Notes: generated from the letters alone by a model not told the origin. 64,000 bases of DNA from Liolophura sinensis (GCF_032854445.1 NC_088297.1:17745127-17809126), one strand, 5' to 3'. Counted from the first letter of the stretch, positions 36,501 through 47,514 are shown. Translations and numbers: made by a program.

Positions 36501-36913
36501 GTCATCAATGTCCACATCCGGCATTGAATAGGTCGAGGACCAGTTGTGTATTTCAGTTAAGCTCGGCTATTAAACACTCAGAACTAGAGTCAATTTAAAG
36601 TTTGAAGATCAACATAGTTTGTTGGTCTTACTTTAAAGGTATACCTCTGTTAGTATATACAATGTGTGCCTGATAAAGTTAAAGAATGCAATGTTTAAGA
36701 GACTAAAATGTCACAGGCTAGACTGCAGATATGACAATTTGTCACGTTATGGAAATGCTCCTTTCTTTTAATCTGTAACAATTTATCTATTGCAGTAATA
36801 CTATTCCGGGGTACCATTTTCCACGCATAGATTCGGGCAGCAGATCTTGCCAACCTTTAACGACTTGTGGTAGCGGTGGGTGTTCTGTCAAAGCTCTATG
36901 CAAGGCGGTGTAG
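30510..36913 (+). CDS. Secreted Cys-rich protein, six exons
   Basis: Predicted exons: 30510-30565, 31390-31494, 32812-32894, 33681-33871, 35412-35548 and 36796-36913 (stop TAG). The phases are mutually consistent and give 229 residues with no internal stop. Donors are GTAAGA, GTGAGT, GTGTGT (weak), GTAAAC and GTAAGT; every acceptor ends in AG. Exon 1 encodes a hydrophobic start (MVLKMFNVIGLLGILSLV), a likely signal peptide. Exon 2 is Pro-rich and ends in TCDVCD. Exons 4 and 5 each hold a C-P-x(2)-T-x(4)-C module (VECPVGTTLINC, AMCPTQTEIVGC). Sixteen Cys in total suggest disulphides. The module resembles the Cys-rich repeats of the PCSK9 C-terminal domain, but that link is only a suggestion and the function is unknown. 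The 32.9-39.6 kb part is duplicated at 59.3 kb. Confidence 0.6.
33014..33271 (+). repeat. SINE-C copy, full length, in intron 3 of the Cys-rich gene
   Basis: Head GGGGCCTCCGTGGTCGAAT through to the AATAAATAAATAAA tail. In the duplicated block only the head survives (about 59523-59575). Confidence 0.9.
34047..34221 (-). repeat. SINE-C copy with 10-bp target-site duplication in intron 4
   Basis: The insertion (34057-34211) is bounded by CATTCTTTTA at 34047-34056 and 34212-34221. The duplicated block near 60315-60330 has the single, empty site. Confidence 0.9.
35600..35765 (+). repeat. SINE-B copy, 5' truncated, in intron 5
   Basis: Contains GGTGTCTTCAGCATGACACT and CACAAGAAGATACAATATAC. A counterpart at the same relative place in the duplicate is at 61130-61265, so it predates the duplication. 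Confidence 0.8.
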
Positions 36914-37400
36914 AAAGATGGATATGAGACAACTGTTATCTGTAATTTGTGCTGCCCTTCAACAAATACGCATCTAACACCGTCTGTCAAACAGACAGCT
37001 ACATCCGAGCGTCAGACAAAGACACAGAACTAAAAGTAAGGCATAATGAATTGTTGCAGACAGCGAACCTAGTATGCTAGCTTCAAACAAAGTTAGTGTA
37101 CGACATGACGCTATGAGAGAAGGAAATCAACAACAATTTCCCAGGTAACATAAGGATGGATGTTTTGTAATTGACATGACACTCGATTGGATGTTATCTG
37201 TGTCTTTTGCCTTTTTTGTGTTATTTATACTATTATTGGTGATTGTGATCTATATGAAACTGATTTTAAGTTCAATATTTGAGGTACTATTTAAATTAAA
37301 ATTTAAATTTTTTCGTTGGACAAAATGTGTCTGTTGAACATACAGTGAGGTGTGTATCTATGCTGTCTTTTAAGAGCTGTGTCGAGAAATAAAATATATT
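36914..37400 (+). other. Putative 3' UTR of the Cys-rich gene
   Basis: Follows the stop of the last exon. AATAAA at 37388-37393 is the likely poly(A) signal. The same layout, with AATAAA at 62181-62186, is kept in the duplicate. Confidence 0.5.
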
Positions 37401-37554
37401 GAGCAGAATTTTAAGTTCGTCTTCTTTTATATTTTAGCATGTTCATTTGTTTTTCCCCGCATCGCCTGTCACCTGTCAGATTTATATGAATATTTGATGG
37501 TGAATGGCCACTTTAATAAAAAAATATGTGTACGTATGTGTGCTTGCGCTTAAC

Positions 37555-37815
37555 AATTTTCAGTCATATAATGACGAGAATTCAATACATGTGTCTTCTT
37601 GTGGCAGGGCAAGCCCATGCCGCCAAAGTGCTTCCGCCACTAAAGCATCATGCCGAAGACACCAGCCATGACACCCTACAGTCACACTATACTGACAACA
37701 GGTGAACCAGTCCTGTTTGCTCTAACCTCTCAGGGCTGAGCATCAAGCGAGGCTGCAACGAGTGCCATATTTAAAGTCTTTGGTATGATTCGCCACGCAT
37801 TTGATACCCGATCTG
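37555..37815 (-). repeat. SINE-B copy, near full length
   Basis: The minus strand shows the head (GGGTATCAAATGCGTGGCGA, then ACCAAAGACTTTAAA) and the GTGTCTTCGGCATGATGC and CACAAGAAGACACATGTATT blocks. Confidence 0.8.
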
Positions 37816-38017
37816 AAAAAAAAGATTTCCTAAGTTTTGTTAATGTCGACTCGTGGTGCTAACGCTTCCATTATCATATGATAGTAAAGTTTCTCTTTTA
37901 ATCTGTGCGACGATGCTTAGTTTCATTGGTGGAGGAAACTGCAGCCCCGGGCTTACTGATTGGATGGACTGGTGAATGAGTGGATACACTTTTAACGCCA
38001 TTCTTTAAAAAAATTTC

Positions 38018-38132
38018 AGTCACATTATGCTGGCACTCTAACATCTCAGTGCTGTGCACCAAGCTAGGCAGCAACAAGTGCCATTTTTAAAGTCTTTGGT
38101 ATGACCCAACACGGATTTGATCCCCGATCTAA
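38018..38132 (-). repeat. SINE-B head fragment
   Basis: The minus strand carries GATCAAATCCGTGTTGGGTC, then ATACCAAAGACTTTAAAAATG, matching the 5' part of the 37.6-kb copy. Confidence 0.7.
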
Positions 38133-41100
38133 AAAAAAGTTTTGCCAATGACGACTCATGGTTCCAGCCCCTCCAGCATGACCGTCTTGTATAATGTTTC
38201 GCACACAGTATGTGCAGCGATGTTTAGTTTGACTGTTGGAGGAAACTGGAGATCCGGACATTAATAAACGACTGCGATTGGGGGAAACCGGTGTGAATTA
38301 GCATCCCCACCAACCTTTGGTAAGTTTGTAACGAACTTTTCCACGTTACATACTTGTTTGTATATCATATCAATGGAATGCTCTTGGGCGCCTCACCTAA
38401 TGCCGGGAAAAGAAATTCAAAAATGTTGTCAATCCTGTAAATGCCATTTAAAGGCGCCCAAGAAATGAGGGTTGCAAATGCCCCTTACACTTCACACTGG
38501 ATTACATGTAACAAAACAACAACAAGTGAATGACATTTTTTCTCTCCGTTTTTAGTTCTTTGTAAGGTGACATTGATGGCATTTGCCTAGAACATTCCTT
38601 TGCTTTTTGTCGTTATCATTGGAAACTGTTGACTACTTCGCTTTGCATAAAGCCAACCCGATTCTGAATTCCGCACTTTCTTAGTCTCAGCTTCCTTTAA
38701 ATTGTCGAATATGGTTTTTAATAAAAATGTAAAAAAAAATATGCCAAAAAGTGAGAAATTGTTTATAATCTTTAGGCTCATTGTTCATCGCTTAATAACC
38801 CCTCTATTTTGTGCAACATTTTCGTCAGGGATCTGATATATTCTGAAATCTACTTTTATATGTCAGGTCTCTTCGCACACTCCGTATTAAGAAATAAAAA
38901 CAGCTTCATGCATCCTTTAAGCCCATAAGTATACGTCCAGTCTGTCATTCTCTGCATTTCAAAACTAGAAGACGTAAGGGAGGCTATCAGACGCTCTAAT
39001 TCTTGGCTGGCGGGCTGACTTGAAATTTATCTCAATTCATATTTCTGGCGCTCTATCCAACCTTGTATCTACCAACACAATTAAATCGATGACGTGTAAT
39101 AAACTGCATTTTCTTTGTTTTACATAATATTGCTTCAGAAATGCTGCTAGGGGGACTCCTACTATTTAAGCTTTCACATGAACAGTTAGAACAAAACCTT
39201 AACTGAGGCATATTACCTGTCTCCGTGTGTACCATTTTTTTCTACTCCAGTGTAAATAATGAGCTATGCTTCCCTGGAAAATTGGATAGTGTCTCTGCTT
39301 ATCCCATTACTTGACAAATACTCCAATTTAACTACAATCGCACGCAGTACCCCTAATGTAACACACCCGCAGTCACACGGGTGCTACACGATTAATACCG
39401 ACGTTCGAGACCCAAAACATTTTGTCAAAGTGTGCGTTTAACACAACCGTATTCCTTGTTATCCACACCGCCTGCTATTGTTAAGAAATATAATGTAACC
39501 ATGTTCAAATCACCCGGAATATACAAAAAAGGCGGGAGTTGTAATCGAGGGGGTTACTGTCGCCTTGTGTGTTATCTAGGCGACTTGAACATGGCAAGGT
39601 ACGTTCTATTTCTATTGTAATACTTAGGATGCCAGTAATGTTATACCATAAATGTGACATATCATGTAATATTTTGTGACTGTATGTACATGTGAATAAC
39701 ATTTTGTTAATGCAGGGGGAGCACTCAACATTTTTTCGTTACGGTTCTCAAGTTGTCTCCCTTGCATCGAGCTTGTGTATTAGAGTTTCGGTTTTAAGTT
39801 GGAGATAACTTTCTCTGAGCGGAAACAAGCAGCGTCTGTCTAGAATATTGCATACTCAGGGAACAGAAACTTCTAGTATTTTAATATGCAAATAGTGCTT
39901 TGTGTTTGGACCCTTTATGATAGTTAGTTCAATGAATATGTAATAACAAGCGTCGACAGTTAAGACGGTGGATGTTTGTCTGTGAAGTTATTGCCGAAAG
40001 TTAATCAAACTATGCAGATGATATGTTGTCACGTGATCATGATTGCCCGCCTTTTTGGTCAATGGTTTATAATTGGCAGTATAGCCTTAGGATGCCAATA
40101 ATGTTATGTGTTCTATTTTTGTTTTTTGTGTGGATATTTTCTGTCTGACATGATGATAAGAGTAATTTAAAGTTCGGATAGAATAACCGTAGCGTTAGAC
40201 TTGTTCTTCTTTAATTTTCCAAGTTGTTTTTGAGTATGTCCTCTATGAGTACAAGTACAAACAGAATGCAACAGTGTAAATGAGTTAAACGATTGAGACA
40301 AGATTCTTATACTGTTATGCCGTCCATCTTCTAAAACAGTCTGTAATTTTTTGATGACCAGTAATTCTTGTGACCACTTAACACATGTTATATCACTGGC
40401 AGCATACTTATTTGGAATTTTTTCATTTTAAAGTTGTGTATGCGCCATACACAGTGCATGAGAGCTGAATTCTGCGTGGATGGACATATGATGTGGTCAG
40501 CTGAGCTGAAAAATGTGGTGAAAATTCTGATGTAGTACAATTCGGTGAACCATAATGCAGGTTTTGTACATTTTATTGGTATAAACTGTGCATGTAAAGG
40601 CTTACAGTTCAGATAGTTCTTGTTGTCACCTGAGGTTGTTAGATGTAGCTGAAATTGGGTATAATGTCATTGGATAGAATAGATTATTCATCACCGTTGC
40701 GTGTATTTGCAGACTATAGTATATCTTTTCTGTGCGGCAGATAGTACTTTAGCGTATGCAGGGTAATTATGAACATGTAATAAATATGACCAGAGGCATA
40801 TGTAAAAATCTAGAGATGTTACGATTGTCTTTATGCTGTAAGAAATGTAAAGATTCATGTAACATATGCATGGTGATTGAAACATGTAGTATAAGAGCAC
40901 ATTAGGTTGTATTGATGATACATGTTCAAAGTTTGATTAAGTAAAGTACAGGGGTAATGTATCAATACCCGTCGTAACATTATAATGTTATGTGCAATAC
41001 AATAGTTGGAGGATAGTTGTAGTTCCTTAATCTTTGATACTGTTAACCGTTTACTAAACAGGTACGATTGTTGCCGCATGTTAGAATTTTGATACTTATT

Positions 41101-41341
41101 TTCTAGTTTTTGTGTTTGTACAGAGGAAGGCTTATGCAGCATATCTTACCATGTCAGGAAATGACCATTAACGTATGGAGAGTGTGATAGGAGCTGTTAT
41201 TAAGCAGATATAATTGCTCTGGTCGACTGAGGAATTTTGACTACTAAGGATGGGTGGTTTTAAAGACCGGAATTCATCCAAGTATTGTACTATGTGTGTT
41301 CATGGCCAAGATATAGGAGTTGCTAATGGTTACAGATAGTA
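38133..41341. other. Non-coding flank; right half of the duplicated block, then unique DNA
   Basis: From about 38300 to 39610 the sequence matches 62407-63430 (e.g. CTTGTTTGTATATCATATCA vs CTTGTTTGCATACCATATTA; ACGTTCTATTTCTATTG vs ACGTTCTATTTCTGTTG). From 39620 to the Polinton no feature is seen except a repeated phrase CTTAGGATGCCA(G/A)TAATGTT at about 39624 and 40087. Confidence 0.55.
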
Positions 41342-41346
41342 TATGA
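41342..41346. repeat. Left target-site duplication TATGA
   Basis: Immediately precedes the left terminal repeat; its partner is at 56530-56534. Confidence 0.85.
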
Positions 41347-41458
41347 AGTAGTAGGGGGAGTATAGGTTCTGGCGCACCCTCCCCTTGGTAAATAGAGGCC
41401 CCCAGCCCCTATTCCCGGCGAGGTCCAGAAGTTCTAGTATACACGCTATAGGTTCTGG
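41347..41458 (+). repeat. Left terminal inverted repeat (112 bp)
   Basis: Aligns without gaps to the reverse complement of 56418-56529 with 6 mismatches by eye. A second, diverged copy of the motif TATAGGTTCTGGC...AAATAGAGGCCCC follows at about 41447-41503, so the terminal module is tandemly duplicated at this end. Confidence 0.95.
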
Positions 41459-41579
41459 CACAATCCCCCCTTGGAGCCCTCCCCATAACAAATAGAGGCC
41501 CCACCCCCCATCTGGGGTTCTATTAGACGTACCCATTGCTCAGAAATGCCTCTACACCAATTGTGTATACAACAACAAC

Positions 41580-41858
41580 ATGAGAAAGGGTTATAATAAT
41601 TGCCGGTGGCTACCCATAGGCTCCACGGAGCTCTGTGGTAAGAGTTGTCTGGGGGAGTACTGTGGGGTTCACCTAAACCGTCTGCACAAGGGTCTTGGTA
41701 CCCTGCCATGTATTAGCTGTGGTCGGGGTGTTAAAAACCGATTTCGGCTTTGCATGGCCTGCGGATATAATAGGGTCCAGACGTGTGAAAGACAGCGGAG
41801 GCTCAAGACTTTCTTGGATGAGTTCAAACGGCTGGCGGCTATCGAAATTTACAATTAG
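41580..41858 (+). CDS. Small Cys-rich (zinc-binding-like) Polinton protein
   Basis: Intact 92-residue frame starting at an ATG just inside the left terminal repeat. It has paired cysteines: CGKSC near residue 19, EYCGVH near 26, PCISC near 39 and LCMACG near 57. The spacing suggests two zinc-binding sites, and the C-terminal third is basic and helical. I have the impression of similar short Cys-rich frames at the polymerase end of other animal Polintons, but I cannot name a function; DNA or RNA binding is a guess. It is one of the few undamaged genes of the element, ending with TAG 24 bp before the next frame. Confidence 0.55.
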   Translation: MRKGYNNCRWLPIGSTELCGKSCLGEYCGVHLNRLHKGLGTLPCISCGRGVKNRFRLCMACGYNRVQTCERQRRLKTFLDEFKRLAAIEIYN

Positions 41859-41882
41859 AGAGATGCTGTTATTAGTATAATA

Positions 41883-42068
41883 ATGATATCGGCGCGTACA
41901 ATGAGGCACCATCAAAAAGCGCGAGCACTACGGGAGGAGATTGAGACGCTCCTAGGTGTGCGGCCCAAGTACCCACGGTCCCGCATTGCCTTGGAAGAAC
42001 TGAAGGGGATCTTCAACAGGTATAAAACGGCTGTGGCTGAGTTGAAGCGGCTGCAAGACAGCAAGTAA
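41883..42068 (+). CDS. Short basic helical ORF of the Polinton
   Basis: A 61-residue frame from ATG to TAA, rich in Arg, Lys, Glu and Leu, with the look of an amphipathic helix (LREEIETLLGV near residue 16, KGIFNRYKTAVAELKRLQDS at the end). No domain is recognised. It lies between the Cys-rich ORF and the polymerase on the same strand and might be a separate small protein or a remnant of the polymerase N-terminus. Immediately downstream is a 42-bp tandem duplication. Confidence 0.35.
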   Translation: MISARTMRHHQKARALREEIETLLGVRPKYPRSRIALEELKGIFNRYKTAVAELKRLQDSK

Positions 42069-42069
42069 C

Positions 42070-42155
42070 GAGTTGAAGCAAGAAGTCAAGAACCCCCTCA
42101 GTAACGAGGAGTTGAAGCAAGACGTCAAGAACCTCCTTAGTAACGAGGAGTTCGA
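42070..42155 (+). repeat. 42-bp tandem duplication at the PolB N-terminus
   Basis: Two units of GAGTTGAAGCAAGA(A/C)GTCA, then AGAACC(C/T)CCT(C/T)AGTAACGAG. Being a multiple of three, it keeps frame and duplicates a 14-residue Lys/Glu-rich segment. Confidence 0.85.
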
Positions 42156-45100
42156 TGAATTGCTAAGCGGAATACAGGGTGAAAAGAAACTAGAATTCAT
42201 TAACACCGGAAGGGCCATAAGGAATCTCCTCCGGGCCTGGCAGATGGGCGTACCCGAAGGCGTTTGGACGGACCCAGTAGCCTTCTTAGAAGAAATTCGA
42301 GCCATTATTCGCCAGAAGTTAGAAGAAGAGATCCTGGCACTCAACGTGGTTAAGTTCCAACTAGGCCTCACGGTTCAGTTGCGAAAGAAAAACGCCGATG
42401 GCAGTGAAGAGTATACCAGCCCAGTACTCCACAGCAAACAGGAGGCCCTCTTAGAGGTTGGTGACATCGACGGGACTCTAGATAAAGCCTTCCCCATCAT
42501 CCAGTAGGTGCTGGAAAAATGGACACAGCGAGGGTCAGGGTGGGTTATCAATAGCGTGCAAACACTCTGGCTTGACATTGCAAGGTATCAGCCACTGAGA
42601 GGGGAGTCCTACATTCCCCTACCTGCAGCTGTGAGTAACAAGAAAGCAGTCATCAATGTGAAAACAACGACTGCCTCCGATGGGCACTCCAATCTGCCTT
42701 ATTTCCAGCCGCCCAGGACCCTCAGAGACCAACAAAGTATCCCACCAATGATGGTCTTGACTTTGGGGGGATCGACACCCCCACGCCAATCTCTCAGATC
42801 CCTAAAGTGAAGGAAAAGAACGACCTCGCCATCAACGTGTTCGGGTGGGACAAGGGTGTGATCGTGCATTCTCTCAGCAAGCAGTCCGGCGACACGCCCC
42901 GAATAAATCTGCTACTGATTGGGAAGGCAGGTAAATTCCATTATACGTGGATAAAAGATCTCAACCGTCTCCTGTTCCAAGAAAGTAAGGCGCCAAATCG
43001 CAAACACTTCTGCGAGCGCTGCCTACACGGCTACACAAGGGAGGACCTGCTCGAGGCGCATAAACCGGAATGCCGAGGGATTGGCCAGAAGGCGATGAGG
43101 GTGGAAATGCCCGAGGAGGGGGGAAAACAAGTTTACCTTTCAGAACCACCACAAACAGCTACCGGCTTCGTTCATCATATATGCCGACTTCGAGGCTCTC
43201 ACCAAAAAGGTTGAAGGCCCGCCGCCCAGCCCCACAGAGAGCAGCACTCAAAAGACTCAGCACCACGAGCCCTGCAGTTACTGCTATGTTGTGGTGCGTT
43301 GCGACGCCCACACAAACGCCCTGTGGAATTCAGAGGCCCTAACGCAACGGAACACTTCCTCAGAGCTCTCCAACAGGAGGAGCAGGAAATCAAAAACGTT
43401 CTAGCCAACCCTATAGCCATGAATATGACTCCCCAGGACTGACAGGCCCACAACAACGCCGCAACCTGGCACGTGCGTGAGAAGCCTCTGGGCGCCGATT
43501 CTGTGCGCCATCACAGGCATATCACCGGCAAGTACAGAGGCGCGGCCCATAACGCATGCAACCTAAAGTTGCGGCTGGGTCCCACGACAGCCATACCTGT
43601 AGTTTTCCACAACCTACGGGGCTATGATGGGCACCTCCTGATGCAAGCCATAAGTAAGGTGGAGGGCCGCATCCCCAACAACACGGAAAAGTACATCGCC
43701 TTCTCGCTGGGGCAGCTCCGCTTCATCGACAGCGTTCAATTCTTACCGACTTCCCTTGACAATCTGGTTGAGGCCAACAAATCTGAGGCTTTCCACATCA
43801 CATCCCGGTATGAGCCCACGGAAGAAAAACGAAAGCTACTCATGCGCAAGGGTGTCTACCCCTATGAGTATATGGACTCCTGGGAGCGCTTCGGCGAGTC
43901 CAGCCTCCCACCCAAAGAGGCTTTCTACAGTAAGCTCAAAGTCGGAGGCATTAGCGATGAGGACTACATCCACGCTCAACAGGTATGGAAGGCATTTGAC
44001 TGCACCAATCTGGGGGACTACACAGACCTTTACTGCCGCACAGACGTGCTCCTATTGGCTGATGTGTTTGAGGCCTTCCGGAAGACTTGTTTACGGCAGT
44101 ATGGATTGGACCCTGCTCACTGCTTTACGAGCCCAGGTCTCTCGTGGGATGCGCTGTTCAAGAAGACTGGGGTAGAGCTAGAGCTGTTAACCAACAATGA
44201 CCAACATCTCTTCATTGAGAAGGGGTTGCGAGGAGGTATCTCCATGGTAAGTAAGCGATACGCCAAAGCCAATAATCCGTAGGTGGAGGGATACAACCCC
44301 GAAAGCCCAAACAGCTACATCCAATACCTAGACGCCAATAATCTATATGGCTGTGCTATGAGTCAGTTTTTTCCAACGGGTGGCTTCCAGTGGGTAGATG
44401 ACGCGCAGCGTCTCGGTGAAACGATTGCTACCCACCCCCACGACAGTCCTTCCGGTTTCATCCTCGAGGCCGACCTAGAGTATCTGGCCGACCTACATAA
44501 CGCACATAACAGCTACCCATTAGCCCCGGAGCGTCTGGTGGTCCAGAAGGAGTGGATGTCAGACTATCAGCACAGCCTTCTAGGCAAGAAAGCGCCTACC
44601 GGGGTCGAAAAAGCTGGTCCCCAACCTCCGCAACAAGGAACGGTACGTCCTGCACTACCGGAACCTACAGCTGTATCTATCCCTGGGAATGCGCCTGACA
44701 AAGGTTCACCGGGCCCTGAGATTCGCCCAGAGCCCTTGGATGGAACCCTATATCAGGATGAACACCGAGCTCCGAAAAATGGCTGCGAGTAAATTCGAAA
44801 AAGACCTGTACAAGCTAATGAACAACTCGGTCTTCGGAAAAACCATGGAGTACCTCCGGAAGTTTGAGGACGTCAAGCTGGTACGCTCTGGAGAAGACGA
44901 CAAGCTCCGACGCTTTATAGCCAGCCCTAGCTTCGCACGGGCAAACATATTTGATATTGACCTCGCAGCGATTCAGATGCACAAGACCCGTCTAGTCCTA
45001 AACCGACCTATCTACGCGGGCATGAGCATTCTAGATCTCTTCAAGCACCTGATGTACGACTTCTACTACAACCACATGAAGGCCCAGTACGGAGAGCGCT

Positions 45101-45562
45101 GCCATCTCCTCTACACTGACACGGATAGTCTGCTACTCGAGATTCAGACTGAGGATGTTTATAGGGATATGGCTGAGAATGCAAACCTGTACGACACCTC
45201 AGATTACCCACAAGGCCACCTGCACAGCGCAGCAAATATGAAGGTCTTGGGGAAAATGAAGGACGAGTGCGCGGGGCGGCCGATCTCCGAATACATTGGT
45301 CTGTACTCCATTCTGGAGGCAGGTGGAGCCAAGGGCGTGAAAAAGGGAGTTGTGGAAAAGCGCATCCGCCATAAGCAGTACAAAGAGGCCCTCTTTCAGA
45401 AGAAGATCTTCCGACACGGTATGGACGTGCTGCGATCAGAGCGCACCTGAATAAGGCCTCACTGCCCCCCCCCCCCCCCACCTCAAAAGTAAGCGCTGGA
45501 TCGCCGAAGATGGTGTCCACACCTTGGCTTATGGCCATAGAGATGCGGCACCCGCAGGATGA
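42073..45562 (+). pseudogene. polB: Protein-primed DNA polymerase B (pPolB), disrupted
   Basis: Family-B polymerase of the protein-primed type that replicates Polinton DNA. Visible in order: an N-terminal region; a C-x(2)-C...H-x(3)-C finger (FCERCLHGY...HKPEC, about 43007-43073); the exonuclease motif YADFEA (43180-43197); motif A YLDANNLYG (about 44325-44351); motif B KLMNNSVFG (44812-44838); and motif C YTDTDS (45112-45129). The C-terminal segment (RWIAEDGVHTLAYGH) lies beyond a 15-C tract. The frame is broken by TAG at 42505-42507, TGA at 43440-43442 and TAG at 44280-44282. Frameshifts occur near 42660, 43125, 43325, 44608 and 45450-45480, several in homopolymers. A second finger near 43470 has lost both cysteines of one pair (TWHVREK). 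The true start codon is unclear. Catalytic motifs remain but the gene cannot make a full product as read. Confidence 0.9.
45465..45479 (+). repeat. Poly-C tract (15 C) within the PolB 3' end
   Basis: Uninterrupted C run where the reading frame of the polymerase changes. Prone to slippage or miscounting. Confidence 0.95.
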
Positions 45563-45595
45563 TGGGCTGGAATGGACATCCTCTTCGAGGAACTA

Positions 45596-46613
45596 CTAGC
45601 GCCGTAGAACCCCATCCGGGGGAAGCTGAGTATCGGGAGGCACTATAAGCAACTCCTTACGAACGAATCCCCGTCGCGGGCCATTCGACGTATCGTCTAG
45701 ATAGTACAGCACGGGTTCATTAGGCTTTGTGACAGAGCGCCCAAGCCAATATATCTCTAGAGAACAGACAGGATCAGTCGCGCGACGGCGGCCGCCCTCC
45801 AGCTCTTCAGACTGATAGAGATAACGAACGCCAACACCCTCGGGGATCTTCCGCTCATAAAGTCCAACGAGACGACCTGGAACCATCGAGGAAGGTTTAT
45901 GGGGCACCCCTTCTGCATTGATGGCGTCTTTCGACTTTTTACCGATCAGTCTTGTTGTCTCGTTATTCAGAGCGGCCACAACAGAGGGCAGCCGAGCCAC
46001 CCATTCAGTAGACCGGTGTTCGGGAGGGAGGCACATCTCCTGGGCGTACTGATGCCCAAAGAGCCGCTCAGCCAGAGTACGGTTGAAACGCTCCACTATG
46101 CCTTGGTCTCGGTGGATATTCACGCGGCCTCGGCGGACTGTGACATCATGTTTGGCCAGCAGTTGGCTCACTGCACCCATAAACTCGCACCCAAGGTCAA
46201 CTTGGAGAAGCTTCGGCCGTCTCAGGGGTCCCCGCATGTAAATACGAGAGAGCATCAGCGACTTCTTTGGAATCTTTAGTAGCCAGAGGTTCCGCCTCCT
46301 TGTAGCCAGAAGCGACATCAACAACTGTCAGCGCATACTTATACAACTTCCGGCCTCGCCGATCATGTGGTAGAAATAGAATATCGGCTTGGTTGATGTC
46401 ATTCGGCGTGGAAACATCGAACATAGGCCTCGGCATTTTTCGGGGACGAGGCAGGTATATCTGCCAGATAGCCTGCTTTTTCAGCCAGGCCCGGACCACA
46501 TCTTCGGAGACTTTAGCCGCAGTGGCAAGTTTCTGGGTGGCCGCGCGGCCCTTCCAGTAACCACGAGGGCTGTAGTAGATATTTGCCAGGCGAGCAGACA
46601 CCTTACTAGTCAT
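45596..46613 (-). pseudogene. int: Retroviral-like DDE integrase, one frameshift
   Basis: Polinton integrase, which inserts the element at a staggered target. The N-terminal part begins with ATG at 46613 (YYSPRGYWKGRAATQKLA, a helical domain ending AWLKKQAIWQIYLPRP). The catalytic core has Asp in QADILFLP (about 46384), Asp in QVDLGCEF (about 46197) and Glu in HRDQGIVERFNRTL (about 46092), with 34 residues between the last two, as in D,D(35)E integrases. The C-terminal region (ATDPVCSLEIYWLGRSV, YYLDDT) resembles a chromodomain-like tail. The frame shifts once, between about 46324 and 46200. It ends with tandem TAG codons 34 bp from the PolB C-terminal segment, so the two genes converge. Confidence 0.9.
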
Positions 46614-46769
46614 GTCATCAACGTATTCTAGCAGCCCTCTAACAGATTTGCGACGAAAAAGATGTTAATCGTCGCGGCGTATTTGCTTGGTTAGAACCAC
46701 CTCACTACTAAGATCGTGCCTGCCATACGGCGAGGAGCTCGATGGCGAGTCCGGCAAAGTCAGTTCGGA

Positions 46770-47219
46770 TTACTTGGTGAGTTTTGCGATTCCGTGACTC
46801 ACACCCCCAACCACACACAACCCCAGGATGACGAAGGTCATCTCGCAGTGTTTTTGATCTTCACTAAGCACATAGAAATCGGAGACCTGTGGCTCTGAGC
46901 CTAGCAGCTCCTCGCGTGCATCGCGTGTAAGAGTTTTGCCTGTGACCCTAGAATACTCGCGGATTGCAGCGTCGACATCCCGGAACGTTTGGACAGCGTG
47001 GCCCTGGCGGCGGAGTTCATCGTTGATCCAGTCCAAGCGCTCAGTGTGCTTTCGGGCCCATTTTTCCTAGGCGGCTTGGAGCTGCTCCACAGCGCGGTCA
47101 TAGCCCCTCCGCTCTTCGTCGACACGGGAACTCCTTAGCATCGAAAACATATAGCTGCTCCCGCTGAAGGCCAGAGCGTTTACGAGGGCGCCGCCCATCA
47201 TCATTGCAATGGAGGCCAT
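46770..47219 (-). pseudogene. Membrane/coiled-coil Polinton protein with one TAG
   Basis: From ATG 47219 the frame starts MASIAMMMGGALVNALAFSG, a hydrophobic N-terminus. It continues through a charged coiled-coil-like region to a second hydrophobic segment (FVILGLCVVGGVSHGI) and stops with TAA, about 149 residues. One in-frame TAG at 47069-47067 interrupts it; the downstream ATG at 47036 could restart. The gene lies between the integrase and another membrane protein, all leftward. I do not know its function. The short helical-plus-membrane layout is like small accessory proteins seen in this position in other Polintons and adintoviruses (family impression, not verified). Confidence 0.55.
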
Positions 47220-47221
47220 TA

Positions 47222-47461
47222 CTACTTGATTATATTGGGAGGAAGGAGCTCTTGTTTAATTAGCAGGTCCTTCGAAAACATGGCCAGGCCTACATCTGCA
47301 ATGACCATGCCGACGTCACGGGATGTTAACTCCAGCATCGGGAGGGCTCCTTTCAGGAACATCTGGCCGAGATGAGTGTACCCAGTAGCCAGGAGAGAGA
47401 CCACAGCGGCGTGGTAGGCCGCGTTGACTAGCACTTTTCCGTCACCGGGTTGAGTAGACAT
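47222..47461 (-). CDS. Small hydrophobic Polinton protein (79 aa)
   Basis: From ATG 47461 (MSTQPGDGKVLVNAAYHAA) to TAG next to the following gene. Residues 10-35 and 50-65 are hydrophobic, giving a probable membrane-associated protein. Its C-terminus is KQELLPPNIIK. Only 2 bp separate its stop from the next ATG, so they are probably co-transcribed. The same frame is open upstream to 47899 without any Met, so this could instead be the tail of the larger protein at 48505-47464. The abrupt change from the repeat-bearing linker to this segment favours a separate gene. Function unknown. Confidence 0.5.
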   Translation of the reverse strand: MSTQPGDGKVLVNAAYHAAVVSLLATGYTHLGQMFLKGALPMLELTSRDVGMVIADVGLAMFSKDLLIKQELLPPNIIK

Positions 47462-47514
47462 GCATACATGGTCGCGACGTGTATTCAAATGGACTTTTAG
47501 TTTTTTTGACGTGA

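Noticed and set aside
44600-44620. Programmed ribosomal frameshift in PolB at an A-run
   Set aside because: The A-run is only five bases, there is no obvious slippery heptamer or pseudoknot, and many other indels break the same gene.
45041-45538. Minus-strand frames opposite PolB (and others opposite capsid genes)
   Set aside because: Antisense shadows of GC-rich coding DNA, with no recognisable family.
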